A model generated the notes under the pieces. It worked only from the letters and a program-made list of their open reading frames with translations, ran no database searches and had not been told where the DNA came from. From positions 1-64,000 of the forward strand of contig DATBKU010000037.1 in assembly GCA_036555725.1 (NCBI GenBank): a stretch of 64,000 bases of DNA, written 5' to 3'. The DNA comes from CALAED01 sp036555725. Lineage in GTDB: Bacteria > Actinomycetota > Actinomycetes > Streptosporangiales > Streptosporangiaceae. Positions 33,898 to 42,204 of this stretch are shown here, piece by piece. The position numbers and the translations under genes were made by a program. Each line of letters opens with the position of its first letter. Position 1 is the stretch's first letter.

Positions 33898-34179
33898 TCA
33901 GCCGGCGGATCGGGTGCCGTAGCGTTCGGCGGCGCGGGCGCGCGCCTTGGCCGCCTCGACCTCACGGTCGCGCGGCGGCGCGTGGGTGACCAGGCTGTCG
34001 AGCAGGGTACGAGTGGCGGCGGCGACCGCGGCGACGGCGTCGTTGAAGGCCTCGGTGTTGGCCGCCGAGGGCTTGCTGGAGCCGCTGATCTTGCGGACGT
34101 ACTGCAGAGCCGACGCCTGGATCTCCTCGTCGCTGGCCGGCGGGTCGAAGTTATGGAGTACGCGGATGTTCCTGCACAT
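33898..34179 (-). CDS. DUF2277-family protein
   Basis: A 93-residue protein opening MCRNIRVLHNFDPPASDEEI, the invariant start of DUF2277, with the ALQYVRKISGSSKPSAANTE core. The family is small, conserved across many bacteria and has no known function. It sits alone, separated by 21 bp from the VOC-methyltransferase stop. Confidence 0.9.
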   Translation of the reverse strand: MCRNIRVLHNFDPPASDEEIQASALQYVRKISGSSKPSAANTEAFNDAVAAVAAATRTLLDSLVTHAPPRDREVEAAKARARAAERYGTRSAG

Positions 34180-34200
34180 ACCTCCAGCATGGCAGGCCGG

Positions 34201-35553
34201 TCACGTAGTCCGGCACTCCACGACATACCGGCCCGCGGCCTGACGGCCGGCCGCGACCACCTCGAGCCCGGCCCGCCGGGCGAGCTCCCGGAACTCGGTG
34301 ATGCTGGAGGTCGTGCCGCCGACCAGCACCATCTCGATGGACAGGGCGGGCGGCGTCTCGTCCGGCGCCACCCCGCCCATGATCACGATCCGGCCGCCGG
34401 GGCGGGCGGCCTCGGCGCAGCGACGCAGGATGGCGAGCGTCTCCTCCTCGGGCCAGTCGTTCAGCACGCTCTTCAGCAGGTACACGTCGGCCCCGGCAGG
34501 GAGCGGGTCGAAGAAGCTCTGCCCGCGGCGGGTGACGCGGTCGCCCACTTCGGCGGCCTCGAAGGTCTCGGTGGCGCGCGCGACCGTGGCGGGCAGGTCG
34601 ACCAGCGTGCCGCGCAGGCCGGGCCGGGCGCGCAGGATCTCGGCGAGCAGCGCCCCCGTGCCGCCGCCGACGTCGACGACGGTCTGCACGCCCGCCCAGC
34701 CGTCGCCGAGCTCGATGTCGGGGTTCGGGGTGCCGTGGCCGGCCGGCCCCATCAGCGCGTCGAACTCGGCCCCGATCTCGGGATTGGCCGCCAGGTCCTC
34801 CCACCACGGCCGCCCGAACAGCTCGTGGTAGCCCGGCTTCCCCGTCCGTACATAGGTGAGCAGGGTGCTCCACGCGTGCGCCATCCGGCCGCCGATGCCG
34901 TCCAGGTCGAGGAACGGGTCCCGCAGCCCGTCCGCGGCGGCGAGGTTCAGCCCGAACCGGCCGGGCCCGGTCTGGGTGAACACACCCTTGTTGACCAGGT
35001 GGACCAGCACGTTGTGCAGGGCCGTCCGGTCGGCCCCGACCACCGCGGCGAGGCCGTCGATGTCGGTGACGCCCGCGGCGATGTGGTCGGCGATCCGCAG
35101 CGTCGCCGCGACGTGCACGCACCAGGGGGTTTGCAGGTCGGTCAGCCGATACAGGTCGATGTCCGGGGCGCTGCGCTGGTGGAGCAGCCACGCGTGCCCG
35201 AACGGGTCGGCGACACGTCCGCTCCGCCCGTAATCGGCGTCGGCGACGGGGAAGACGACGGTGCCACCGGCGGCCACCATGCGCGCGGCCACCGCGTCGA
35301 CGTCCTCGACTTCGAGCATCAGCAATGCCCCGGACCCGCCCGCGGCGGCCGGAGCGCGGTCGGCGGCGTCCTCGTCTTTCAGCGTGAACCGGGCCTCGCC
35401 GACCGCGAGCTCGCAGTGCACGATCTTCCCGTCCGGGGCGGCGTAGCGGTCGATGACCTCGGCGCCGAACGCCATGGCGTAGTAGTCGATCGCCTTGACC
35501 GCGTCGGCGACGACGAGCCGGGGGCGCAGCGTGGGTGAGTTCGTCATGCTCAC
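34201..35553 (-). CDS. VOC domain fused to O-methyltransferase
   Basis: A 450-residue two-domain protein. Residues about 1-130 are a PhnB-like VOC domain (RLVVADAVKAIDYYAMAFGA, GRVADPFGHAWLLHQRSAPD). Residues about 131-450 are a hydroxyindole-type O-methyltransferase: dimerisation helices (VAATLRIADHIAAGVTDIDG), SAM motif TVVDVGGGTGALLAEILRA, then LPAGADVYLLKSVLNDWPEE. Normally these are separate genes. The frame runs cleanly through the join with a short linker. The GTG at 35553 overlaps the stop of the AraC regulator (GTGA), so expression is coupled to it. Substrate unknown. Confidence 0.88.
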   Translation of the reverse strand: MSMTNSPTLRPRLVVADAVKAIDYYAMAFGAEVIDRYAAPDGKIVHCELAVGEARFTLKDEDAADRAPAAAGGSGALLMLEVEDVDAVAARMVAAGGTVVFPVADADYGRSGRVADPFGHAWLLHQRSAPDIDLYRLTDLQTPWCVHVAATLRIADHIAAGVTDIDGLAAVVGADRTALHNVLVHLVNKGVFTQTGPGRFGLNLAAADGLRDPFLDLDGIGGRMAHAWSTLLTYVRTGKPGYHELFGRPWWEDLAANPEIGAEFDALMGPAGHGTPNPDIELGDGWAGVQTVVDVGGGTGALLAEILRARPGLRGTLVDLPATVARATETFEAAEVGDRVTRRGQSFFDPLPAGADVYLLKSVLNDWPEEETLAILRRCAEAARPGGRIVIMGGVAPDETPPALSIEMVLVGGTTSSITEFRELARRAGLEVVAAGRQAAGRYVVECRTT

Positions 35554-36404
35554 ACGCTAAGCGCGGGGCTTGCCTCCGGGATTGGAGAAAAAGGCACGTG
35601 GTTGCGCTCGCCGCCGACGGTGGCGGCGTACACCGCGGGCGTGATCCCGGTCAGCGCGCGGAAGTCGTTGATCAGGTGGGCCTGGTCGAAGAAGCCGTGC
35701 CGTACGGCCACCTCCGCCCAGTCCGCCGGCCGGCTGCCGCGGACGTCCGGCCGGCTGCCGTGGACGTCGGCGAGGAGCCGCTGCAGCCGTCGTACGCGCG
35801 CGTACCGCTTGGGCGTCAGCCCTACCTGCTCGCGGAAGGCGCGGACGAACTGCCGGGAGCTCACGCCGAGCACCCCGGTAACCGCCGCCACCGCGTGGCC
35901 CCGCTCCAGCGCCGCGACCGCATACGCCACGGCGGGATCGAGGGCCGACGGCCCGGTGAGCTGTTCGAGCAGCGCGGCCTCGATCACGTCGGCGGGGTGC
36001 GCCGCCTCGAGCAGCCGTTCGCGCAGCACCGCGCCGGACCGGCCCCACAGGTCGGCGAGTTCGACCAGCCGGTCGCGGCAGTCGGAGGCCGGTCCGCGCA
36101 GGAACGCCGCCGCGCCGCCCGGGGTGAACGAGACGTCGACGACGCACCGCTGCTCGGCCGTGTCGATGACAACCGGCGTCGACCGCGGCCCGGCGACCAC
36201 GGCGCCGCGGACCCGGTGCACGACGCGCGGATCCCCGGCGTCGTACGTCCGGAACTCGTCCTCGGCGAGGTTGACCATGAGGCTCACGCCGCCGCCGGGC
36301 AGCACGCGTTCGCGCCGGGACGGCAGCTGCGCCCCGTCGTAGTAGCCGATGGACTGGACGAACGGCGCCAGCACCGGCGATCGCGGACGGATGACCACGG
36401 ACAT
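35550..36404 (-). CDS. AraC-family transcriptional regulator
   Basis: A 284-residue regulator with an N-terminal DUF6597-like sensor (VVIRPRSPVLAPFVQSIGYY) and a C-terminal double HTH with VRHGFFDQAHLINDFRALTG. A short internal duplication, GSRPDV/GSRPAD, lies between the two HTH units. It is coupled by GTGA to the VOC-methyltransferase gene, its likely regulatory target, and divergent from the helicase gene by 46 bp. Confidence 0.9.
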   Translation of the reverse strand: MSVVIRPRSPVLAPFVQSIGYYDGAQLPSRRERVLPGGGVSLMVNLAEDEFRTYDAGDPRVVHRVRGAVVAGPRSTPVVIDTAEQRCVVDVSFTPGGAAAFLRGPASDCRDRLVELADLWGRSGAVLRERLLEAAHPADVIEAALLEQLTGPSALDPAVAYAVAALERGHAVAAVTGVLGVSSRQFVRAFREQVGLTPKRYARVRRLQRLLADVHGSRPDVRGSRPADWAEVAVRHGFFDQAHLINDFRALTGITPAVYAATVGGERNHVPFSPIPEASPALSV

Positions 36405-36450
36405 CGCGACCCGAGCCTACGGGACCGCCGGGCCCCAGCAGAATGGCCCC

Positions 36451-37548
36451 ATGAACCCCCTTGGGCAGACCGGCCGGCCGGGAAAGCTCCGCTCCTACCA
36501 AGGGAAGTCGCTGACACAGCTGGCGGACGGGTGGGAGCAGGGCCGGCGCCGGGCCTGGGTGGTGCTGCCGCCCGGGGCCGGCAAGACACTCGTCGGCCTG
36601 GAGGCGGCGCGCCGGCTCGGCCGCCGGACGGTCGTCTTCGTGCCCAACACCGCGATCCAGAACCAGTGGATCGCGCATTGGGAGCAGTTCGTCCCGGCGA
36701 CGGCCACGACGGGGGCCGACCGCTCGCTCACCGCCGACGTCACCGTGTTGACCTACCAGTCCCTGGCGGTGTTCGACCCGGACGAGGAGGCCGACGAGGA
36801 GGGCCGCGCGTCCCGGCTGATCAGCCGGCTACACGACAACGGGCGCGAGCTGATCGCCGCGCTGCGGGCCGCCGGGGCGCTGACCATCGTCCTGGACGAG
36901 TGCCATCACCTGCTCGACGTGTGGGGCCGGTTGCTGGTCGAGGTGCTCGACCGGCTGCCGGACGCGCTGGTGCTCGGCCTGACGGGCACCCCGCCCGAGT
37001 CGCTGAGCCCGGCCGAGGCGGCGCTCGTCGACACGCTGTTCGGCGCGCCGCTGCTGGGCGCGTCCATCCCGGCGCTGGTACGGCAGGGGCACCTCGCGCC
37101 GTTCGCCGAACTCGCCTGGCTCACCACGCCGACGGCGGTCGAAGCGTCCTCCATCGCCGGTGAGGCCGAGCGGTTCGCCGAGCTGACGACCGACCTCACC
37201 GATCCGTCCTTCGGCTTCCTGTCTTGGCTGGACGCACGGTTCGTGCGCCGCGAGATGGCGGCCGACAGCGAAGGCCTGTCATGGGGGCGGCTGGAGAAGG
37301 ACTCCCCCGAACTGGCCGCCGCCGCACTCCGGATGCATCACGCGGGCCTACTCGGCCTGCCGCCGGGCGCCCGGCTGCGTGAGGAGCACCGGCACGCCCC
37401 GACCGACGAGGACTGGGTCGAGCTGCTCGACGACTTCATCAAGTACGGGCTGCCCCCGGAGAAGGAGGACGCGATCCGGCAGGCGCACCCGGCGGTCGGC
37501 GAGGACCCGCTCGCCGCCACAACCGTCCTCCGCGTCGCCTGGGACTGA
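36451..37548 (+). CDS. DEAD/DEAH helicase-like protein, RecA1 domain only (probably truncated)
   Basis: About 365 residues. RecA1 motifs are present: motif I VVLPPGAGKTLVGLEAA, Ia VVFVPNTAIQNQW, Ib VTVLTYQSLAVFD, motif II LDECHH and motif III LGLTGTPPE. After LDDFIKYGLPPEKEDAIRQA the protein stops, with no RecA2 domain (motifs IV-VI), so it cannot act as a complete helicase. Related actinobacterial proteins continue for several hundred residues, so a deletion or frameshift near 37450-37550 is likely. ATG 36451 was chosen; there is no strong ribosome site. Confidence 0.7.
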   Translation: MNPLGQTGRPGKLRSYQGKSLTQLADGWEQGRRRAWVVLPPGAGKTLVGLEAARRLGRRTVVFVPNTAIQNQWIAHWEQFVPATATTGADRSLTADVTVLTYQSLAVFDPDEEADEEGRASRLISRLHDNGRELIAALRAAGALTIVLDECHHLLDVWGRLLVEVLDRLPDALVLGLTGTPPESLSPAEAALVDTLFGAPLLGASIPALVRQGHLAPFAELAWLTTPTAVEASSIAGEAERFAELTTDLTDPSFGFLSWLDARFVRREMAADSEGLSWGRLEKDSPELAAAALRMHHAGLLGLPPGARLREEHRHAPTDEDWVELLDDFIKYGLPPEKEDAIRQAHPAVGEDPLAATTVLRVAWD

Positions 37549-37569
37549 ACCGGCGCGGCTCGGCCAGTA

Positions 37570-38571
37570 TCAGAAGAGGCTGGGCCAGCCGCCGCTCCAG
37601 CCGACGTGGTTCATGCCGAGCCGGCTGTCGGTCGGCGTGTAGTAGTGGTAGATCATCAGCCAGCCGTCGGTATCGGGGATGAGCGCCTCGTGGCCGGGGC
37701 CGGCGATGGCGCCGTGCGTGGCCAGCACCTCGGTGCCGCCGCCGTTCATCAGCGGCACACCGCTGCGGTCGGCGTACGGGCCGGTGATCGACGTGGACCG
37801 GCCGACCATCACGCGGTAGGTGCTGCTCGTCCCCCGGCAGCAGAAGTCGAAGGACACGAACAGGTAATAGAGGCTGCCGCGCTGAACGATGAACGGCGCC
37901 TCGACGGCCCCCTGCACGCTGGCCGGGCGCTGGGCGAGGCTGTAGAGCGTCCGGTCGGCGCCGGACTGCTTGCCGGTGGCGGGATCGATCCGGATCATCT
38001 TGATGCCGGTCCAGAACGAGCCGAACGTCAGCCACCAGCGTCCGGCGGAGTCCACCACCAGGTTGGGGTCGATGGCGTTGTAGTCGTTGGCGCTGCTGGT
38101 CTGCGTCACGATGCCGAGGTTGGTCCACGAGCCGGACAGGCCGGTCGGGCTGGTCGCCAGGAAGATCGCCGAGTTCTGCGACCCGAACGACGAGGCCGCG
38201 TAGTACAGGTAGTACCTGCCGTTCCGGTAGGAGATGTCCGGCGCCCACAGCACGCGGCTGCCGCCGGTGAACGGGTCGGTCCACGACGCGCCGTTCGGCC
38301 ACACCACGCCGGCGGACCGCCAGTTCACCCGGTCGGCCGAGGTGCGCAGCTCGAGGTTGGTGCCGGTGGAGGCGATGATGTACGTCCCGCCCGGCGTCTT
38401 GACGATCGATGGATCGTGCACTCGCGTATCGCCGGACACGACGATCGGGTTCGGATAGGCCGCCGCGACCGCCGCCAGGTGGTTGGCGGGCGCCGCGATA
38501 TTCAGCACCAGCAGCGGAATGAGAAGGGCGAGCCATCGGCGGGGTCGGCGCGATCCCGTAATACGCCGCAT
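37570..38571 (-). CDS. Secreted GH43 endo-alpha-1,5-L-arabinanase-like enzyme
   Basis: A 333-residue five-bladed beta-propeller glycosidase with an N-terminal signal (RRWLALLIPLLVLNIAAPAN). Catalytic residues of GH43 are visible: base Asp in RVHDPSIVKTPGGTYII, pKa-tuning Asp in NAIDPNLVVDSAGRWWLTFG and acid Glu in VEAPFIVQRGSLYYLF; the Ca/His site is GPGHEALIPD. It cuts internal alpha-1,5-arabinosyl links in pectic arabinan. Monocistronic; a 6-4-6 palindrome lies 37 bp upstream of its start. It opens the polysaccharide region 37.5-50 kb. Confidence 0.92.
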   Translation of the reverse strand: MRRITGSRRPRRWLALLIPLLVLNIAAPANHLAAVAAAYPNPIVVSGDTRVHDPSIVKTPGGTYIIASTGTNLELRTSADRVNWRSAGVVWPNGASWTDPFTGGSRVLWAPDISYRNGRYYLYYAASSFGSQNSAIFLATSPTGLSGSWTNLGIVTQTSSANDYNAIDPNLVVDSAGRWWLTFGSFWTGIKMIRIDPATGKQSGADRTLYSLAQRPASVQGAVEAPFIVQRGSLYYLFVSFDFCCRGTSSTYRVMVGRSTSITGPYADRSGVPLMNGGGTEVLATHGAIAGPGHEALIPDTDGWLMIYHYYTPTDSRLGMNHVGWSGGWPSLF

Positions 38572-38607
38572 CGTTCGTCTCCTGCCATCGAGCAGCGCAT
38601 CGCCCTA

Positions 38608-38643
38608 CGTTCGGCATACCGAACAACGTTTGGAGAAAGCGTT
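38608..38643. promoter_or_regulatory. Operator candidates upstream of GH43 arabinanase
   Basis: GTTCGG-CATA-CCGAAC (38608-38623) is a perfect 6-4-6 palindrome; a LacI-like half-palindrome GAAAGCGTTTG follows (38633-38643). The first matches the layout of the palindrome at 49982-49997, upstream of the other GH43 locus. Confidence 0.5.
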
Positions 38644-38724
38644 TGCCCGACCGTAGGTCCTGACTACCGGTCTGTCAACGGCTACGGCGCCGAGTTGCCG
38701 TCCTCAGCGGGACGGCTGACAAAG

Positions 38725-39663
38725 TTACCCAGCCTGCGCCGACCGTCCAGCTCGCCGTACCGACCTGCTGGACCCGGACGCGATGTGGGCGAGCAGGGCG
38801 AGCAGCCCGGCCGCCATCAGGGCGGGACCGTACGCGGCGAAGGTCCAGGGGTCGAAGGTGAAGACGCCCCATACGACGGTCAGCAGCCCGGCGAGCGTGA
38901 GCGCGGTGCCACCCCGGCGCCAGGCGGTGGACCGGCGCCGCGCGATCGCGACCGCGAGCGCCGTCAGCAGGATCGCCGCGGCGACGTCGAAGACGCCGTA
39001 CGACACGAGCCGGGGCACCACGTCGCCGGTCCGGGCGGGGACCAGTACGCCGAACGCCCACAGCAGGTGCAGGGCGATCCCCAGGCCGAGGGCGGTGATC
39101 GAGGCCGGCCTGGCCCAGGTGGCACGGCGCATCCACGCGACCGGCTCCCGGCGGCCGGCCGCACCGTGCCGACGGGCGTACCGCGAGGTCAAGATCAGCA
39201 GCACGCCCATGATCCCGAACCAGGGCTCGAAGTAGAGCAGGTTCGACCAGTCGTACGCGTGCATCTGCCGCGACGTGAAGTCCGCGCTCTCGGGGTAGGC
39301 GATGACGGACGCCAGCCGCAGCGCGCTCACCGTGCAGAACGCGAGGGCGTGCAGGATGCCGAACACCGCGCCGACCCAGGCGGCGCCGTGCCGGACCGCC
39401 CGCGGCAGCACCTCGCCCCACGGCCGCACCAGCGAGAGGCCTACCAGCCCGGCGCCGAGGATGACCAGGCAGGCGCCCCAGTTCGCGGCCCGGAAGTTCG
39501 GCCCGCCGGTGGTGATGCCGATCGCCGGGGTCAGCCCGCCGAGCGCCCAGTAGACGTGGATCGGAATGTACGACAGGGCCCAGGCGAAGCCGATGTAGCC
39601 GGCCCAGGGCCGGGGTGCCGGGCGGACCGCCTCTCGAGGCGGGGAGACCGATGCGGTGACCAC
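38725..39663 (-). CDS. Hypothetical polytopic membrane protein
   Basis: A 312-residue protein with about eight hydrophobic segments; FAWALSYIPIHVYWALGG at the first segment resembles DUF3995-type proteins. The GTG at 39663 is chosen for AAGGAGC upstream. It lies 103 bp beyond the response-regulator stop on the same strand, so it may be part of that regulon. No enzymatic motif was found. Confidence 0.75.
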   Translation of the reverse strand: MVTASVSPPREAVRPAPRPWAGYIGFAWALSYIPIHVYWALGGLTPAIGITTGGPNFRAANWGACLVILGAGLVGLSLVRPWGEVLPRAVRHGAAWVGAVFGILHALAFCTVSALRLASVIAYPESADFTSRQMHAYDWSNLLYFEPWFGIMGVLLILTSRYARRHGAAGRREPVAWMRRATWARPASITALGLGIALHLLWAFGVLVPARTGDVVPRLVSYGVFDVAAAILLTALAVAIARRRSTAWRRGGTALTLAGLLTVVWGVFTFDPWTFAAYGPALMAAGLLALLAHIASGSSRSVRRAGRSAQAG

Positions 39664-39766
39664 GGTTGGTGCTCCTTAACGTGGGGTGTGACATCCAGCC
39701 TCGTTCCGGGACGGCGTCCCGGGCATCGGAGCGCGGTGTCGACCGCGTCCACCCGTGGTCTGATCT

Positions 39767-40420
39767 CTACTTCGGCCGGACGAGACCGTGGTCGTAGGCG
39801 AAGATCACCGCGTGCACACGGTCGCGCAGCCCCAGCTTGGCGAGAATGCGCCCGACGTGCGTCTTCACGGTCGCCTCGGCCATGAACAGCCGCTTGGCGA
39901 TCTCGGGGTTGGCGTACCCCTCCGCGATCTCGGCCAGCACCTCGCGCTCCCGCTGGGTGAGTGCGGCCAGGGCCGTGTCGTCGGCGGGACGCGGCTGCGC
40001 CTCGACCAGCCGGTCCAGCAGGCGGCGGGTGGTCGACGGCGCGATCACCGCGTCGCCCGCCTGCACGGTACGGATGGCGTCCAGCACATCTTCGGCCTTG
40101 GCGTCCTTCAGCAGGAAGCCGCTGGCACCGGTCCGGAGCGCCGCGTACACGTACTCGTCGAGGTCGAAGGTGGTCAGCACGATGACCTTGGGCGGATCGT
40201 CGCGGGCGACCAGCCGCCGTGTGGCCTCGATCCCGTCCATGTGCGGCATCCGTATGTCCATCAGGACCACGTCGACGCCGATCCCGGCCAGCGCGGTCAG
40301 CGCCGCGGCGCCGTCGCCCGCCTGCGCCACGACCCGCATGTCGTCGACCGCGTCGACCACCATCGCCAGGCCGGTACGGATCAGCTCCTGGTCGTCGACC
40401 AGGGCCACCCGGATCGTCAT
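39767..40420 (-). CDS. NarL/LuxR-family response regulator
   Basis: A 217-residue regulator with a REC domain (acidic pair VDDQE, phospho-acceptor Asp55 in VLMDIRMPHMDG, Lys in FLLKDA) and a C-terminal LuxR HTH (LTQREREVLAEIAEGYANPE, then ATVKTHVGRILAKLGL). The ATG at 40420 overlaps the kinase stop (ATGA). Partner of the histidine kinase at 40417-41718. Confidence 0.95.
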   Translation of the reverse strand: MTIRVALVDDQELIRTGLAMVVDAVDDMRVVAQAGDGAAALTALAGIGVDVVLMDIRMPHMDGIEATRRLVARDDPPKVIVLTTFDLDEYVYAALRTGASGFLLKDAKAEDVLDAIRTVQAGDAVIAPSTTRRLLDRLVEAQPRPADDTALAALTQREREVLAEIAEGYANPEIAKRLFMAEATVKTHVGRILAKLGLRDRVHAVIFAYDHGLVRPK

Positions 40421-41718
40421 GACCGCCCTCCCGTCCGGCCTTCCGTACGGCCGCCGCGGCGGCGCGGGAGGGCCGCCCGCACCCGGAAGCCGGACTCGTC
40501 CCGGCCCGCCGTGAAGGTACCGCCGACCGCGCCTGCCCGGTCGCGCAGCCCGCGCAGGCCCGACCCGGTGCCGGGCACCGCGGCCGCGCCGGGCCCGGCC
40601 GCACCGCCGTCGTCGGCGACGGTCACGGCCAGCTCGTCGGCCGACCACGCCAGCCGTACGTGGACGCGGGCGCGCGGCCCGACATGCTTGATCGTATTGG
40701 TCAGCGCCTCCTGGACGACCCGGTACGCGGCGAGCTCGGTGGCCCCGCCCAGCTCGTACGGGACGCCGTCCTGGTCGAAGTCCACCTTGAGGCCCGCGTC
40801 GCGCACCCGGTCCAGCAGCTCGGGCAGATCGGCCAGCCCGGGCTGCGGCGCCGTGCCCCCGTCGTCCTGCTCGTCGTCCCGCTCGCGCAGCACGCCGAGC
40901 AGGCCGCGCATGTCGGCCAACGCGTCGCGCCCGGTCTCGGCGATCGTCCGCAGCGCCCGTGTCGCCTGATCGGGCGCTCGCTCGGCGGCGAACGCGCCGC
41001 CCTCCGCCTGCCGGACGATCACCGCGAGGGAGTGCGCCACGACGTCGTGCATGTCGCGGGCGATGCGCGCCCGCTCCTCGAGGACCGCCCGGCGGGTGGC
41101 CTCGGACCGCGCGGCCGCGTCGCGTCGCCGCCGGACCATACGGAACCGGCCGAGGCTCCACGTCGCCACGGCGGTGGTCACCAGGGCCGCCGCCACGTAG
41201 ACCCCGACCCACCAGTCACCCGGGTAGACGTTCCGAACCCCGTCCGTCACGCGGAAGGTCACCAGCACCGCCCCGGCCACGGCGACCAGCAGCGCGACCG
41301 CGCTCTGCCGCCGCGGCACCCGAGCGGCGACGGCGGCCAGCACCACGAGAAACACCAGGCTCGACGGCAGGAACACCATCGGCACCGCGACGGACCCGCC
41401 GGTCGCGGCGTCGGTGGTCCGCCCGTTCGGCACGAGCACGACGGTCAGCATGGCGACGGCCGCGACGGCGTACGCGGTCATGGGCGCGCGGCGCCGGAGC
41501 GCGACGGCGGCGTGCAGCGCGCCGAACGCGACCCACAGCACGGCCGGCCACGGCGCCGCCACCGCGATGCTGCCCGCCGCGCTGACCGACAGCCCGCCCA
41601 GCACCGCGGCCAAGATCAGCGCGAACAAGATGTCGGTGACCCAGGGGTGGGCCTTCGAACGGCGGTCGACGGCGTCCAGCCAGCCGCCCTCCGGCCAGGC
41701 CGGCGCGCGTCTGCTCAC
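40417..41718 (-). CDS. Sensor histidine kinase (HisKA_3/NarX-type)
   Basis: A 433-residue kinase with several N-terminal membrane segments (about 25-165), the dimerisation/phospho-acceptor motif EERARIARDMHDVVAHSLAV and an HATPase_c domain with YRVVQEALTNTIKHVG, DDGG and GSGLRGLRDRAGAVGG. Most of the sensor is membrane-embedded, typical of intramembrane-sensing kinases that detect envelope stress. GTG 41718. Translationally coupled to the response regulator. Confidence 0.95.
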   Translation of the reverse strand: MSRRAPAWPEGGWLDAVDRRSKAHPWVTDILFALILAAVLGGLSVSAAGSIAVAAPWPAVLWVAFGALHAAVALRRRAPMTAYAVAAVAMLTVVLVPNGRTTDAATGGSVAVPMVFLPSSLVFLVVLAAVAARVPRRQSAVALLVAVAGAVLVTFRVTDGVRNVYPGDWWVGVYVAAALVTTAVATWSLGRFRMVRRRRDAAARSEATRRAVLEERARIARDMHDVVAHSLAVIVRQAEGGAFAAERAPDQATRALRTIAETGRDALADMRGLLGVLRERDDEQDDGGTAPQPGLADLPELLDRVRDAGLKVDFDQDGVPYELGGATELAAYRVVQEALTNTIKHVGPRARVHVRLAWSADELAVTVADDGGAAGPGAAAVPGTGSGLRGLRDRAGAVGGTFTAGRDESGFRVRAALPRRRGGRTEGRTGGRS

Positions 41719-41760
41719 GCCCCGATGGTAGGCGGCCACCCGAAGCCCTAAGTTGGGCGC

Positions 41761-42198
41761 GTGTCTCCCGAAGAGCTCGCCGACCGCGCTGCCGTCCTCG
41801 ACGTGGTCGCCGCGTACGCCTACACGCTCGACACCAAGGACTGGACGGGCTTCGGCGCCCTGTTCACCGACGACGCCGCCTGGGTGTACGAGGCGATGCT
41901 CGGCCGGCTGGACGGCCGTACGGCGATCATGACCACGATCAGCGAGAGCCTGCGCCCGCTCGACGCCACGCAGCACCTGAACGGCAACCACGTCGTGACC
42001 GTGCACGGCGACGAGGCCGATCACACGTGCTACTTCCAGGCGCAGCACCTCCGGCGCGGCGCCCCCGACGGCGAGCTCTACACCGCCGGGGGCCGCTACG
42101 ACGACCGGCTGCGCCGCACGCCGGACGGCTGGCGGTTCACCTATCGCGAGCTGACCGCCCTCTGGAGCCAGGGCAACCTGGGCGTCTTCCAGCCTTAA
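41761..42198 (+). CDS. SnoaL-like/NTF2-superfamily protein
   Basis: A 145-residue cone-shaped NTF2-like protein (ADRAAVLDVVAAYAYTLDTK, LFTDDAAWVYEAMLGRLDGR, ATQHLNGNHVVTVHGDEADH). The SnoaL_4 subgroup includes ring-hydroxylating dioxygenase beta-like and dehydratase-like enzymes; no function is implied. GTG 41761, divergent from the kinase by 42 bp. Confidence 0.85.
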   Translation: MSPEELADRAAVLDVVAAYAYTLDTKDWTGFGALFTDDAAWVYEAMLGRLDGRTAIMTTISESLRPLDATQHLNGNHVVTVHGDEADHTCYFQAQHLRRGAPDGELYTAGGRYDDRLRRTPDGWRFTYRELTALWSQGNLGVFQP

Positions 42199-42204
42199 AG
42201 CCTC

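Noticed and set aside
35740..35770. Duplicated GSRPxD segment in the AraC gene as a possible mobile-element footprint
   Set aside because: It is a short in-frame duplication in a linker with no further element signs.
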